Source: Ectorhizobium quercum
Lineage (GTDB): Bacteria; Pseudomonadota; Alphaproteobacteria; Rhizobiales; Rhizobiaceae
Reading direction: 5' to 3'
Assembly (NCBI RefSeq): GCF_026552795.1
Contig: NZ_JANFPI010000004.1
Span: forward strand, 310,001 to 374,000
DNA: 64,000 nucleotides
The position numbers and the translations under genes are program-made. Within the stretch, counting starts at the first letter, position 1. The number at the start of each line of letters is the position of its first letter. Positions 1 to 10,075 of the stretch are shown here, piece after piece. The notes beneath the pieces were generated by a model, which ran no database searches, was not told the origin of the DNA, and worked only from the letters and a program-made list of their open reading frames with translations.

Positions 1-134
1 GCGCCGATCCGATGGACGAGGCGGCGATCCGCGCCGAACTCGACGCCTGCCTGGTCGGGGCCGAGGGTTTCACGCCGGAAAAGTGGCGCAACCTGCCCGA
101 CCCCTTCGCAAGCTGGGCGCCGAGGGCCGCTTGA
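1..134 (+). CDS. C-terminal end of a CobW/ZigA-type GTPase (partial)
   Basis: Only the last 43 codons lie in the window; the frame is open from base 3 to the TGA at 132-134. The peptide contains LDACLV followed by a WRNLPDPF motif and ends soon after. This resembles the extreme C-terminus of CobW-domain GTPases (zinc or cobalt metallochaperones), where a Trp-x-x-leu-Pro-Asp-Pro-Phe motif closes the protein. The G domain is outside the window, so the assignment rests on a short tail. It runs toward the convergent corA. Confidence 0.5.
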   Translation, partial: ADPMDEAAIRAELDACLVGAEGFTPEKWRNLPDPFASWAPRAA

Positions 135-176
135 GGCTTCTGCCGCGGCCGCCGTGTCCGGCCCCTTGCTCCGGGG

Positions 177-1172
177 TCAGAGCCAGCCCCGGCGCTTGAA
201 ATAGAAGAACGGCAGCGCGGCGGAGCACACCATCAAGAGGATGGCCCAGGGATAGCCGAGCGTCCATTCCAGTTCCGGCATCAGTTCGAAGTTCATGCCG
301 TAGATGGAGGCGACCAGTGTCGGCGGCAGGAAGACGACCGAGGCGACGGTGAAGATCTTGATGATCTGGCTCTGCTCGAGGTTGATCAGGCCGAGCGTCG
401 CGTCGAGCAGGAAATTCACCTTGCCCGACAGGAAGGCGGCGTGATCGCCGAGCGAAACCGCGTCGCGTTGCAGCAGCTTCACCATCTGGCGGGCTTCCTT
501 GGTCGGCTTGCGGCCCGTTCCTTCCAGCGCCGCGTGGTAGGCCACGAGGCGCGCGATGCTGACCATGCTTTCGCGCACGCCGCCGAGGAAGTCGCCCTTC
601 TGGCCCAGCTGCTCGATCAGCGAGCGCAGATCGTTGGTCTTCTTCTCCGCCGTGGCCTTCTGGCTGCGGAAGACGCTGCGCGAGATGATGTCGATTTCAT
701 TGCCGACGCGCTCCAGTATATCCGCCAGCCGGTCCGTCAGCGCCTCGATCAGCCCGAGCATGATGAGTTCGCCGTTGCTACAGGGCACGCCGCTGCTGCC
801 GTGGCGGGCGCGGGCGACGAAGAGGTCGAACGGCCGGGTCACGGCGTAGCGCACCGTCACCAGCACCCTGTCCTTGAGGATGAAGGTGATCGGCGTCTTG
901 CCGGGCTCGCCGCCCTCGGCCACGATCAGCGCGGTCAGCGTCAGGAAGGTCGCGCCGGTGTCCTGATAGAGGCGGGCGGAAAGCTCGATTTCCTCCATCT
1001 CGTCGCGGGTCGGGATGGAAAGGCCGAGAACAGCCTCCACCTCCCGCCCCTCTTCGGGCGTGGGGTTCAGCAGATCGTACCAGAGGACGGGGTTCACGGC
1101 TTCGGCCAGCGTTTCGGGAAGATTTTCCCGCAGAACGAGGCGGTCTGACTCGTGGACGAACATGCGCAGCAT
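177..1172 (-). CDS. corA: Magnesium/cobalt transport protein CorA
   Basis: 331 residues, the normal CorA length. A large cytoplasmic alpha/beta plus helical domain is followed by two C-terminal transmembrane helices (about 265-290 and 302-322). The signature YGMN motif lies in the loop between them, and the protein ends in a basic KRRGWL tail. CorA forms a homopentameric inner-membrane channel for Mg2+ and can carry Co2+ or Ni2+. The start at 1172 is preceded by AAGGAG seven bases upstream. It stands alone, convergent with the CobW-like gene and followed upstream by a long non-coding stretch. Confidence 0.93.
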   Translation of the reverse strand: MLRMFVHESDRLVLRENLPETLAEAVNPVLWYDLLNPTPEEGREVEAVLGLSIPTRDEMEEIELSARLYQDTGATFLTLTALIVAEGGEPGKTPITFILKDRVLVTVRYAVTRPFDLFVARARHGSSGVPCSNGELIMLGLIEALTDRLADILERVGNEIDIISRSVFRSQKATAEKKTNDLRSLIEQLGQKGDFLGGVRESMVSIARLVAYHAALEGTGRKPTKEARQMVKLLQRDAVSLGDHAAFLSGKVNFLLDATLGLINLEQSQIIKIFTVASVVFLPPTLVASIYGMNFELMPELEWTLGYPWAILLMVCSAALPFFYFKRRGWL

Positions 1173-1420
1173 GGAATGCTCCTTGAAGGGCTTGTAGCCC
1201 CGCCGGAGCAGGATGGATCATCCCTTACCGGACAGGGCGGCAGACGTCGGTCGAACTTCGACTGTCGGGGTCCATCTTGTCGGTTCCTTTGGAAAACGCG
1301 CGCAGGGGCGCTGCGCCGGACATGCGCCGGTTGCCGCCGAAGGTCAAGCGAAATTGTTGCCGCGGCCGGATTCAGATGTGTGACAGAAGCGGGCTTCTCC
1401 CCCGATTTCCACAGGCGCCA

Positions 1421-1525
1421 GAGCCGTTCCAGCAAAAGTGTGAAGCGGTTTTGCCTGCCGCGAAATGCCTGAAAACAAACGGTTGGAGCGTGTTCGCGAT
1501 TCGGGGAAAAGCGGACATGCTCCAG
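1421..1525. repeat. Rhizobial-type intergenic stem-loop repeat
   Basis: The 363-base gap between corA and mobA holds no gene. From 1421 it carries a sequence that reads like a dispersed intergenic element I remember from Rhizobium/Agrobacterium genomes: 'gttccagcaaaagtg', then 'agcggttttgc', then a hairpin. The hairpin arms are 1484-1497 and 1511-1524 (TGGAGC at one end, GCTCCA at the other, 12 of 14 positions paired). Only one copy is present in this window, so family membership is from memory. Confidence 0.5.
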
Positions 1526-1535
1526 ACGCGCGTCC

Positions 1536-2180
1536 TCATGCGCGGTGGCGGTTTTGCCAGATCGCCCGCGCCCGTTCCAGATCCTCCGGCGTGTTGACGT
1601 TGAAGAACGGATCGACGGGCGTTGCGGGAAATTCGGCCAGTGCCGTTCCGTGGCGGTCGGTCCAGACCACCACCTTCGAAACCCCGTCGTCGAGGGCGGC
1701 GCGCAGGTCCGCGCGCAGGTCGACTGGCCAGAGGCCGAAGGTGGGATGGCGCACCAGCCGCCCGTTCTCGCGGGTGGCGGCAAGGGCGATGGGCCGTGAC
1801 TGCAAGGCTGAGGCTTCCTTCAGCCTTGCGGCAAGGTCCTCCGGCAGGAAGGGCGTGTCGGCGGCCGCGCTCAGCACATGGGTGAAGCCGAGGCCGGCGG
1901 CATGGTCCATGCCCGCCAGCACGCCGGCCAGCGGGCCGGGAAAGCCGGCGATACTGTCCGGCACCACCGTCAGGCCCAGATCGGCGAAGCGCGCGGCGTT
2001 TCCGTTGGCGTTCAGCACCAGCCGGTCGCATTGCCCGGCCAGCCGGGCGATCACCTCGGCCATCAGGCTTTGCCCGCCGAGGTCGAGCCGCCCCTTGTCG
2101 GGCAATGCCCGGTGGCCGCCGTCTCCCATCCGTCGCGCCAGCCCGCCGGCAAGCACGACGCCCAGAACCCGATCGACCAT
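1536..2180 (-). CDS. mobA: Molybdenum cofactor guanylyltransferase MobA
   Basis: 214 residues. It transfers GMP from GTP to molybdopterin-Mo to make the guanine dinucleotide cofactor of DMSO-reductase-family enzymes, in the cytoplasm. The N-terminal nucleotide-binding loop LAGG-x-x-RRMG and the following Asp-Lys are present, and the C-terminal FFNVNTPEDL motif is typical. Between RRMG and DKG there are seven extra residues (GGHRALP) compared with the usual RRMGG-DKG spacing. The start was chosen at 2180 (MVDRVLGVVLAGG), with an AAAGGA Shine-Dalgarno just upstream; the open frame runs further but without MobA-like sequence. It may be co-transcribed with the DsbA-fold gene 86 bases upstream. 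Confidence 0.9.
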   Translation of the reverse strand: MVDRVLGVVLAGGLARRMGDGGHRALPDKGRLDLGGQSLMAEVIARLAGQCDRLVLNANGNAARFADLGLTVVPDSIAGFPGPLAGVLAGMDHAAGLGFTHVLSAAADTPFLPEDLAARLKEASALQSRPIALAATRENGRLVRHPTFGLWPVDLRADLRAALDDGVSKVVVWTDRHGTALAEFPATPVDPFFNVNTPEDLERARAIWQNRHRA

Positions 2181-2266
2181 TCCCCATTCCTTTCGCCGGT
2201 GCCGTCCGCAACCGCTTCTCAGGGTATGACGAAACGGACGGCGTGTGAACCTTCCGGGCCGGCAGT

Positions 2267-2869
2267 TCAGGCGATGAGCTTCTCGTCGGCAAGGTGGCGT
2301 TCGAGAAAGGGCAGGCTGTCCTGGCCCCAGTACAATTCGCCCTCGTAACGGAAGGTGGGGATGCCGAAGACTCCGGCCTTGCGGGCAAGTTCGTAATTGG
2401 CGTCGAGTTGGGCCTTCACCTCGCTGCTGCCGGCCCGCGCCTCCAGCGCTTCCGGGTCGAAGCCGGCGGAAAAGGCAAGGGCTGCGCGGACCTCGGGCCT
2501 GCCGATATCCTCGCCCCGCCCCCAGAATGCTTCCTGAAGCGTCCGCGTCAGGCCGATCCAGTCCTGGCCGTCGAGCGCGGCGGCGGCGACGAGCAGTCCG
2601 GCCGGGCCGGGATCGGAAAGCGCCGCCCGGTTTTCGAGGGAAAGCGTCTTGCCGCGCAGCGCCGCCCAGCGTCGCAGATCCTTGGTCCAGTAGGTCCGCC
2701 GCGCCTCGGGCCGGTTGCGCGAATAGATACCGCCGTTTTCCTCGATCAGCGGAATGAGGTGCGGCCGGATTTCGGCGTCGAAGCGCTGTGCGAGCGCGAT
2801 GAACGGATCGAAGCCGATAAAGACCCAAGGCGAGCCGATGCCGAAGAAATAGTCGATTGTCCTGGTCAT
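2267..2869 (-). CDS. DsbA-fold 2-hydroxychromene-2-carboxylate isomerase family protein
   Basis: 200 residues of the kappa-class glutathione transferase/HCCA isomerase family: N-terminal DYFFGIGSPW strand, a central helical insertion, and a C-terminal GVFGIPTFRYEGELYWGQDSLPFLE block with the conserved cis-Pro of the thioredoxin fold. There is no CxxC. Family members isomerise ring-cleavage products or use glutathione. The start codon overlaps the stop of the TetR gene upstream by four bases, so the two are translationally coupled and the regulator probably controls this enzyme. The substrate is unknown. Confidence 0.8.
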   Translation of the reverse strand: MTRTIDYFFGIGSPWVFIGFDPFIALAQRFDAEIRPHLIPLIEENGGIYSRNRPEARRTYWTKDLRRWAALRGKTLSLENRAALSDPGPAGLLVAAAALDGQDWIGLTRTLQEAFWGRGEDIGRPEVRAALAFSAGFDPEALEARAGSSEVKAQLDANYELARKAGVFGIPTFRYEGELYWGQDSLPFLERHLADEKLIA

Positions 2870-3450
2870 TGCACGTTTTCTCCTGTCGGCGCGCGGGAAC
2901 GGGTGGCGGTGTCGAAAACGGCCAGCGCACAGTCGCGCGCCACGAGAACCGCGCGCGGATCGTGGCTGACGGCAACGGTCGCCAGCGCACCCTCGTAAAG
3001 CAGGGCGAGATGCGCCGCCGGTCGTTCGGGAACGGTGCCTGCATGTCTCATCACGGCCTGGAAGATGCCGCGCACCGCGTCCTTGTGCTCGCGGGCCACG
3101 GAAACGACACGGTCGGAATCGCCATGTTCGGCCACGGCCAGCGCGAAGGCGCAGCCGCGGAATTCCTGGCTGTCGGCCTTTTCGAACAGGCGTTCGAAGA
3201 TCAGGGCGATCTGGTCGCGCGGATCGGGCACGGTGTCCGTCACCTCCTCCAGCGACCGCAGGACCCGCTCGTGCCGCTGGACGAGATAGGCCGCCACGAG
3301 ATGGTCCTTGGACGGGAAATGCCGATAGAGCGTCGCCTTGGCGACGTTCGCCTCCTCGACGATGCGGTCGATGCCGACGGCACGGATGCCTTCGCTATAG
3401 AAAAGCGTGCCGGCGACAGTCAGTATTTGCTCGGATATCGATGCTCTCAT
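2866..3450 (-). CDS. TetR family transcriptional regulator
   Basis: 194 residues. The N-terminal TetR helix-turn-helix is clear: VAKATLYRHFPSKDHLVAAYL at about 33-53. A variable helical ligand-binding domain follows. It is the first gene of a two-gene unit with the DsbA-fold isomerase (four-base overlap). A perfect GAATATATTC palindrome abuts the start codon, which suggests self-repression. The ligand cannot be deduced; related regulators often sense electrophiles or hydrophobic toxins. Confidence 0.88.
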   Translation of the reverse strand: MRASISEQILTVAGTLFYSEGIRAVGIDRIVEEANVAKATLYRHFPSKDHLVAAYLVQRHERVLRSLEEVTDTVPDPRDQIALIFERLFEKADSQEFRGCAFALAVAEHGDSDRVVSVAREHKDAVRGIFQAVMRHAGTVPERPAAHLALLYEGALATVAVSHDPRAVLVARDCALAVFDTATRSRAPTGENVQ

Positions 3451-3460
3451 GAATATATTC
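3451..3460. promoter_or_regulatory. Candidate TetR operator
   Basis: The perfect 10-base palindrome GAATATATTC lies immediately upstream of the TetR start codon; with flanks it reads ATGAATATATTCCAT. It is AT-rich in a GC-rich setting and sits where an autoregulatory operator would block translation or transcription start. Confidence 0.4.
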
Positions 3461-3486
3461 CATATGCCTCCGTCTGCGGACCCCGG

Positions 3487-3514
3487 CGCCTGCGGTCTGG
3501 AAATCCCGCAGGCG
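3487..3514. terminator. Stem-loop between TetR and ABC transporter genes
   Basis: The arms CGCCTGCGG (3487-3495) and CCGCAGGCG (3506-3514) pair perfectly around a 10-base loop. It lies downstream of the ABC transporter ATPase gene and upstream of tetR, both on the minus strand. There is no T-run, so it is only a possible terminator. Confidence 0.35.
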
Positions 3515-3558
3515 CGTGCCGGTTCGAATTGGTGATGGTGCGGGACGCGGGCCCTGCC

Positions 3559-5198
<1,640 letters not shown>

Positions 5199-5202
<4 letters not shown>

Positions 5203-6116
5203 CGCCAGATCTCCTCGAGCGTGCGCGAAATGTGGTTGAGGGAGAAGACCGCCAGCGCCACGAACAGGCCCGGCACCAGCGACAGCCACGGGGCGGTCAT
5301 CAGGAACTTGCGGCCGTTGGCGATCAGCGTGCCCCATTCGGCCAGCGGCGGCGCGGCGCCGAAGCCGAGGAAGCTGAGGCCCGAGGCGACGAGGATCGCC
5401 ACGCCGAAATCGAGCGTGGCGAGCACCAGCACCGCGCCCGAGGCATTCGGCAGGATGTGGTTCTTCAGCACCGCGAACCAGCCGGCGCCGCCCAGCCGGG
5501 CGGCTTCCACGTAAGGAAGCGTCTTCACCCGGAGAACCTCCGCCCGCATGGTGCGCGCGAAGCCCGGCAGGATGCCGAATCCGACGGCGATCGCCACCGG
5601 AATGGTGCCGAAGCCGATGGCGGTGACGATGGAAAGCGCCAGCAGCAGGCTGGGCAGCGCGAGCAGGACGTCGATCAGGCGCATGATGACGCTGTCGGTC
5701 CGCCCGCCGAAGAAGCCGGCGAACAGCCCCAGCGCCGAGCCGCCGAAGAAGGCGATGGCCACCGCCAGAACGGCGGCCTGCACGGAGAGCGAGGCGCCGT
5801 AGATGACGCGCGTGTAGAGGTCGCGGCCGAGTTCGTCTGTTCCGAAGAAATGGACGAGGCTCGGGCTTTTGAGCTTTTGCAGCGGCGCGGTGGCGTAGGG
5901 ATCGAACTGCGTGAGCCATGCGGGAGCGATGGCGGCGACCAGGACGAAGAGGATGAAGGCAAGCGCCAGCAGGAAGCCGGGGCGGTTGCGCGAAAGCCGC
6001 GCCACCTCCCGCCAGCGGCGCAGCCGGGCGGAGCGGATCGTCACGTCGTCGTCCCTGTCCGGCCGGGCATGGACGATGCCGAGGGGCGCGGGGCCCGTAT
6101 AGTCCTGAGCGGTCAT
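5199..6116 (-). CDS. Peptide-type ABC transporter permease (DppC-like)
   Basis: 305 residues. A cytoplasmic N-terminus is followed by a first membrane helix (LLALAFILFVLVAAIAP), the family motif of a periplasmic loop ending in FGTDELGRDLYTRVIYG, and five further helices. The EAA loop contains EAARLGGAGWFAVLKNHILPN. This is the DppC/OppC half of the channel. The start at 6116 has AAGGAG upstream and gives a normal length. It sits between the DppB-like permease (11-base gap) and the fused ATPase (four-base overlap). Confidence 0.92.
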
Positions 6117-6127
6117 GGCAGTCTCCT

Positions 6128-7078
6128 TCAGGTGACTTTGGCCGTGCGGGTGATGCGCGGGTCGAGGAGCGGGTAAAGCAGGTCGACGGCGAGGTTGACG
6201 ATGACGAAGGCGACCGCCGAGATCGACACGACGGCCAGCACCACCGGCATGTCCTGCCGCAGCACCGCCTCCTGCACCAGCCGGCCGACGCCGACGCGGG
6301 TGAACACGGTTTCGACCAGCACCGCACCGGACACCGTGTTGCCGACCTGAAGGCCGACCAGCGTCAGGATCGGCAGGCTGGCGTTGCGCAGCACGTGCCG
6401 CCACTGGATCTGGCCGCGCGCGAGCCCCTTGGCGCGCGCCGTCGTCACATAGGGCTCGATCCAGATGTCGTCGAAGCCCTTGAGCAGCACCTGCGCGTAG
6501 ATCGCGGCGCTCGGGATAGCGAGCGTCACCGCCGGCAGGATGAGCGATTCGAAGCCCTCGTTGCCCATCGAGGGGAACCAGCCGAGGCTGAAGGCGAAGA
6601 TCTGGATGAAGAGCAGGCCCGTCCAGAACACCGGCACGGACAGTCCCAGCGCCGGCAGGCGCCGCAGCACGGTGCGCAGCGGCTTCCAGCGCAGCCACGC
6701 CGCCAGATAGGCGAAGCCGAAGCCACCGAGCACCGACAGCAGGACGGCGAGGCCCGAAAGCCGCAGGGTTTGCGGCAGCCTTTCCGCCAGAAGCTCCGCC
6801 ACCGGCCGGCCGTTGCTCAGCGACGTTCCGAAATCCCCGGTGACGATCTTTCCGAGAAGGTCGAAATATTGCTCGAAAACGCCGCGGTCGAGGCCGTAAT
6901 ACTGCCGGGCCTGCGCGAGCTGTTCCGGGCTCAGCGTGTCCGCATCGACGCCCGAGGCGGTGAGCATGATCGCCAGCGTGTCGCTGGGAAGGAGGTAGAG
7001 GATCGCATAGGTGATCGTATAGGCGCCCCACAGGACGAGCACCGCCTGGGCGATCCGGCCGAGGATATAGCGTGTCAT
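6128..7078 (-). CDS. Peptide-type ABC transporter permease (DppB-like)
   Basis: 316 residues. It has an N-terminal helix (YILGRIAQAVLVLWGAYTITYAILY), a large periplasmic loop, and five more helices. The DppB-type EAA loop contains TTARAKGLARGQIQWRHVLRNASLP. This is the partner of the DppC-like permease downstream. It follows the substrate-binding protein gene with 19 bases between, so it is in the same transcript. Confidence 0.92.
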   Translation of the reverse strand: MTRYILGRIAQAVLVLWGAYTITYAILYLLPSDTLAIMLTASGVDADTLSPEQLAQARQYYGLDRGVFEQYFDLLGKIVTGDFGTSLSNGRPVAELLAERLPQTLRLSGLAVLLSVLGGFGFAYLAAWLRWKPLRTVLRRLPALGLSVPVFWTGLLFIQIFAFSLGWFPSMGNEGFESLILPAVTLAIPSAAIYAQVLLKGFDDIWIEPYVTTARAKGLARGQIQWRHVLRNASLPILTLVGLQVGNTVSGAVLVETVFTRVGVGRLVQEAVLRQDMPVVLAVVSISAVAFVIVNLAVDLLYPLLDPRITRTAKVT

Positions 7079-7097
7079 GGTTTCACCGTTTCCCCTG

Positions 7098-8768
7098 TCA
7101 GGCGTCGGCCGCCAGCCAGATGTCGCTGAGCAGCGCGAAGCCTTCGGACGTCCACTGGAAGCCCCGGACGCCCGGCTGGGCGGCAGCCTGCCACAGGCGC
7201 TCGTAGATCGGGAAGGCGACGTTGTCGTCGATCAGCAGGTCCTGAAGCGCGCCGTAAGCCTCGGCGCGGCCTTCGCGCGAGGTGTTGCGCAGGCCCTCGT
7301 CGAACAGCGCCTGCGCCTTGGCGAGCGTTTCCGGCGGATAGGCATTGACTGAAAGCGCCGAGTTGGCGGTGTAGCGCGGATCGAGGATCGTCTGGAGCAC
7401 CACCGGATCGGCGCGGGTCATGTAGCTGGAATGCAGGTCGTAGCGGGCGGCCGAGACGAAGGCCTGGTATTCGCCGGCCACCAGAACCTCCAGCTTCAGC
7501 TCGATGCCGACCTGGCGCAACTGGTCCTGGATCAGCACGTCGCCGGCGGTTTCCGCGCCCTGAAGCGGGCGGACGAGCGTCAGCCGCTTGCCGTCCTTGT
7601 AGCGCCAGCCGCCGTCGCCCGGCGTCCAGCCGGCCTCGTCCAGCAGCTTTGCCGCGCCTTCGGGATCGTAGCCGAGCTTGTCGGCCTGCGACTTGAAGAA
7701 CGGGGTCGTGACGTCGTAGGGGCCCTGCACGGTCGGAAAATCGGCGCTGAAGATGCCCTTGGCATAGCTTTCGCGGTCGATGGACTTCTGGAAAGCGGCG
7801 CGCACCTTCGGATCGCTCAGGATACGGCCTTCGGCGGTGTTCGGGTAGAGGTTCAGCGCGGGGCCGGGCAGCGAGCGTTCGAGAATCTGGGCGCCGTTCG
7901 CCTTGAACAGGTCGAGATCGACTTCCGCGAAGGGATCGCGCGGCCACAGAAGATCGATCTGGCCCTGGATGAACTGGCCGTTGCGCACGCTCTCCTCGGT
8001 GATGTAGCGCACGTCGACGGCTTCGAGCCAGGCCTTGCCGCGGTTTTTCACGGCGGCGGAGGGCCAGGCATAGTCCTCGCGCCGTTTCAGCCGGATGCCG
8101 ACTTCGGGCGTGTAGGATTCGAGCGTGAACGGGCCGGTGCCGACCAGCGCGCCGAGCGAGCGCTCCTGCGGCGTGCGCTTGTAGGATTCCGGCGCGAGGA
8201 TCGAGAGGTTGGTGGTGGAGGTGGCCTGGAGGAAGCCGGCATTCGGCTGGGCGAGATGGATGCGGATCGTGTGCGGATCGACCACTTCCGAGCGGTCGTA
8301 GCCGGCCAGATAGGTGCGGCCGAAGGTGGCCGGAACGGCCTGCGCGAACTCCTTGTTGGAATCGAGCGCGATGCGCACGGCCTCGGCGTCGAACGGCTCG
8401 CCGTTCGAGAAGGTCACGTCGTCGCGCAGCGTGAAGGTGTAGGCCAGCCCGTCGTCGCTGATCTGCCATCCCGTCGCCAGCCACGGAATGATCTCGCCGG
8501 TCTCCGGGTCCTGATCGGTCAGCGATTCGACGACATTGCGCAGCACGACGCGATGTTCCAGCCAGTAGACCTGGAACGGATCGAGGCTGACGAGCGTGGT
8601 GTTGTCGCGGAGGAAGGCGATGCGCAGCGTGCCGCCCGTCTTCGGGGTGTCGTCGGCGGCCCGGGCGGGCGAGGAAAGCGGCAGGCCCGCCGCGCCGGCA
8701 GCGGCGAGCGCGCTGGCCGACAGCAGAAGACGGCGACGGGTGAGGAATGGCGAGGAGAAGGACGTCAT
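7098..8768 (-). CDS. Peptide-type ABC transporter substrate-binding protein (SBP_bac_5)
   Basis: 556 residues. The N-terminus has a twin-arginine motif (TRRRLLLSASALAAAG) and an ARA cleavage site near residue 40, so it is exported to the periplasm. The rest is the cluster C binding-protein fold (ATGWQISDDGLAYTFTLRDDVTFSNGEPF region). The neighbours encode an SsuD-like monooxygenase and a DszC/SfnB-like flavoprotein, so the ligand is more likely an organosulfur or related small molecule than a peptide. That is inference from context. Confidence 0.9.
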   Translation of the reverse strand: MTSFSSPFLTRRRLLLSASALAAAGAAGLPLSSPARAADDTPKTGGTLRIAFLRDNTTLVSLDPFQVYWLEHRVVLRNVVESLTDQDPETGEIIPWLATGWQISDDGLAYTFTLRDDVTFSNGEPFDAEAVRIALDSNKEFAQAVPATFGRTYLAGYDRSEVVDPHTIRIHLAQPNAGFLQATSTTNLSILAPESYKRTPQERSLGALVGTGPFTLESYTPEVGIRLKRREDYAWPSAAVKNRGKAWLEAVDVRYITEESVRNGQFIQGQIDLLWPRDPFAEVDLDLFKANGAQILERSLPGPALNLYPNTAEGRILSDPKVRAAFQKSIDRESYAKGIFSADFPTVQGPYDVTTPFFKSQADKLGYDPEGAAKLLDEAGWTPGDGGWRYKDGKRLTLVRPLQGAETAGDVLIQDQLRQVGIELKLEVLVAGEYQAFVSAARYDLHSSYMTRADPVVLQTILDPRYTANSALSVNAYPPETLAKAQALFDEGLRNTSREGRAEAYGALQDLLIDDNVAFPIYERLWQAAAQPGVRGFQWTSEGFALLSDIWLAADA

Positions 8769-8787
8769 GTTCGTGATCCCGTTGTTG

Positions 8788-9972
8788 TCAGGCGGTCCTG
8801 AGGATGGAGGCGGGCGCCGGCGCCGGCGGGGACTGGCTTTCCGCCTGCGTGCGCCATCGTTCGAAGGCTGAACGGCCGAGAAGGGAGACGGCGGTGTCTT
8901 CCTGCGGCGCGTGGACGAGCACGGCCTGTATGTCGCGGAAATGCCGTTCCAGAGCGTTATCGGCATTGAGGCCCGGATTGCCGAGGCCGCGCACCGCGAT
9001 CTGCACGGCATCGCGCAATTGCCGCCCGGCCAGAAGCCGGGCCCGGATCAGCCGCTCGGGGTCGCCCGTGCCGGCTTCGAGCGCGTCGAAGATGATCTGC
9101 CGCGCGCCGGAGACGAGCAGGTCGATTTCCCCGGAAAGCGTCACGAAACGCTCGGTGCGGGCGACGGGGTGGCCGAGATTGCCCGGCACCCGTTCATGGG
9201 CGAACCGGCTGAAGGCGTCCTGCGCGGCTTCCGCCACGCCGAGATAGATCGCCACCAGCACCAGCGAGGTGCCGGCATGGGCGCGGTTGTCCTGTCCGGC
9301 CTGCGCGGCGTCCACCAGTTCCAGAACGTTTTCGTCGGGGATTTCGACATCCGTGTATTCGACGTCGTGCGAGCCGGTGGCGCGCATGCCGAGGCTGTTC
9401 CAGTTCTCGATCACCCGGATGCCGGGCAGGCTGGCGGGCACGACGAAGGTGCCGACCTTCGGCTCGGCATCGTCCGTGCGCGCCCAGACGAGGAAATGGG
9501 TGAGGCCGTGGGCGCCGGTGACGAAGCGCTTGCGGCCGGAAATCGACCAGCCTGCGGCGGTGCGGCGTGCCAGCGTGTCGGGCAGGCCGCCGCGGGCGGG
9601 TGAGCCGAGGTCCGGCTCGACGCGGGCCGCGTTGAGCAGCAGCGGCTTGTGTCTGGCTTCCGCCAGCAGCCGCCGGTAGAGGCCGTCGGGCCAGCGGCCC
9701 GTCGTCGCCTGGCCGAGATGGGTCAGGATCGTCATGGCGCTGATCAGCGCCACGGACGGATCGCCGCGGCCCAGCGCGGCGAGGATATAGCCAGCATCGG
9801 CAAGCGTCGCCCCCCGTCCGCCGTAGCGGGTGCCGACGGTGCTTTCCAGAAGCCCGCTTTCATGCACGGCGCGGATGCCCGTCCACGGGAAAGCGCCGGT
9901 GCGGTCCGCTTCGGGGGCCGCTTCCGACAGGACCCGCACGGTTGCCGCCAGTGCGGCTGCGTCATGGAACAT
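8788..9972 (-). CDS. Acyl-CoA dehydrogenase-fold flavoprotein, DszC/SfnB-like
   Basis: 394 residues with the acyl-CoA dehydrogenase fold: N-terminal helical domain, central beta domain with ISGRKRFVTGA and NSLGMRATGSHDVEYTDVEIP, and a C-terminal four-helix domain. The GMRATGSHDV motif is typical of FMNH2-dependent monooxygenases related to DszC/SfnB and not of fatty-acid dehydrogenases. No acyl-CoA or CoA-ligase genes are near. It lies directly between the SsuD-like monooxygenase and the ABC importer, which fits desulfurisation of an imported organosulfur compound. The start at 9972 has only a weak Shine-Dalgarno. Confidence 0.82.
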   Translation of the reverse strand: MFHDAAALAATVRVLSEAAPEADRTGAFPWTGIRAVHESGLLESTVGTRYGGRGATLADAGYILAALGRGDPSVALISAMTILTHLGQATTGRWPDGLYRRLLAEARHKPLLLNAARVEPDLGSPARGGLPDTLARRTAAGWSISGRKRFVTGAHGLTHFLVWARTDDAEPKVGTFVVPASLPGIRVIENWNSLGMRATGSHDVEYTDVEIPDENVLELVDAAQAGQDNRAHAGTSLVLVAIYLGVAEAAQDAFSRFAHERVPGNLGHPVARTERFVTLSGEIDLLVSGARQIIFDALEAGTGDPERLIRARLLAGRQLRDAVQIAVRGLGNPGLNADNALERHFRDIQAVLVHAPQEDTAVSLLGRSAFERWRTQAESQSPPAPAPASILRTA

Positions 9973-10075
9973 GGTGGTGAAGCCTTCTGATGGAGAGCGA
10001 CGGAGGCCGCATGGCGGCGATGCTTGCCGCCGACCGTGCGGCCCGGCGCGAGAGTGTGCCGGGCCGGATGCGGAA

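Noticed and set aside
5203-6327. Upstream extension of the fused ATPase frame to a 922-residue protein
   Set aside because: The extra N-terminal part is out of frame with the DppC-like permease and has no homology; the ATG at 5202 has the usual four-base overlap.
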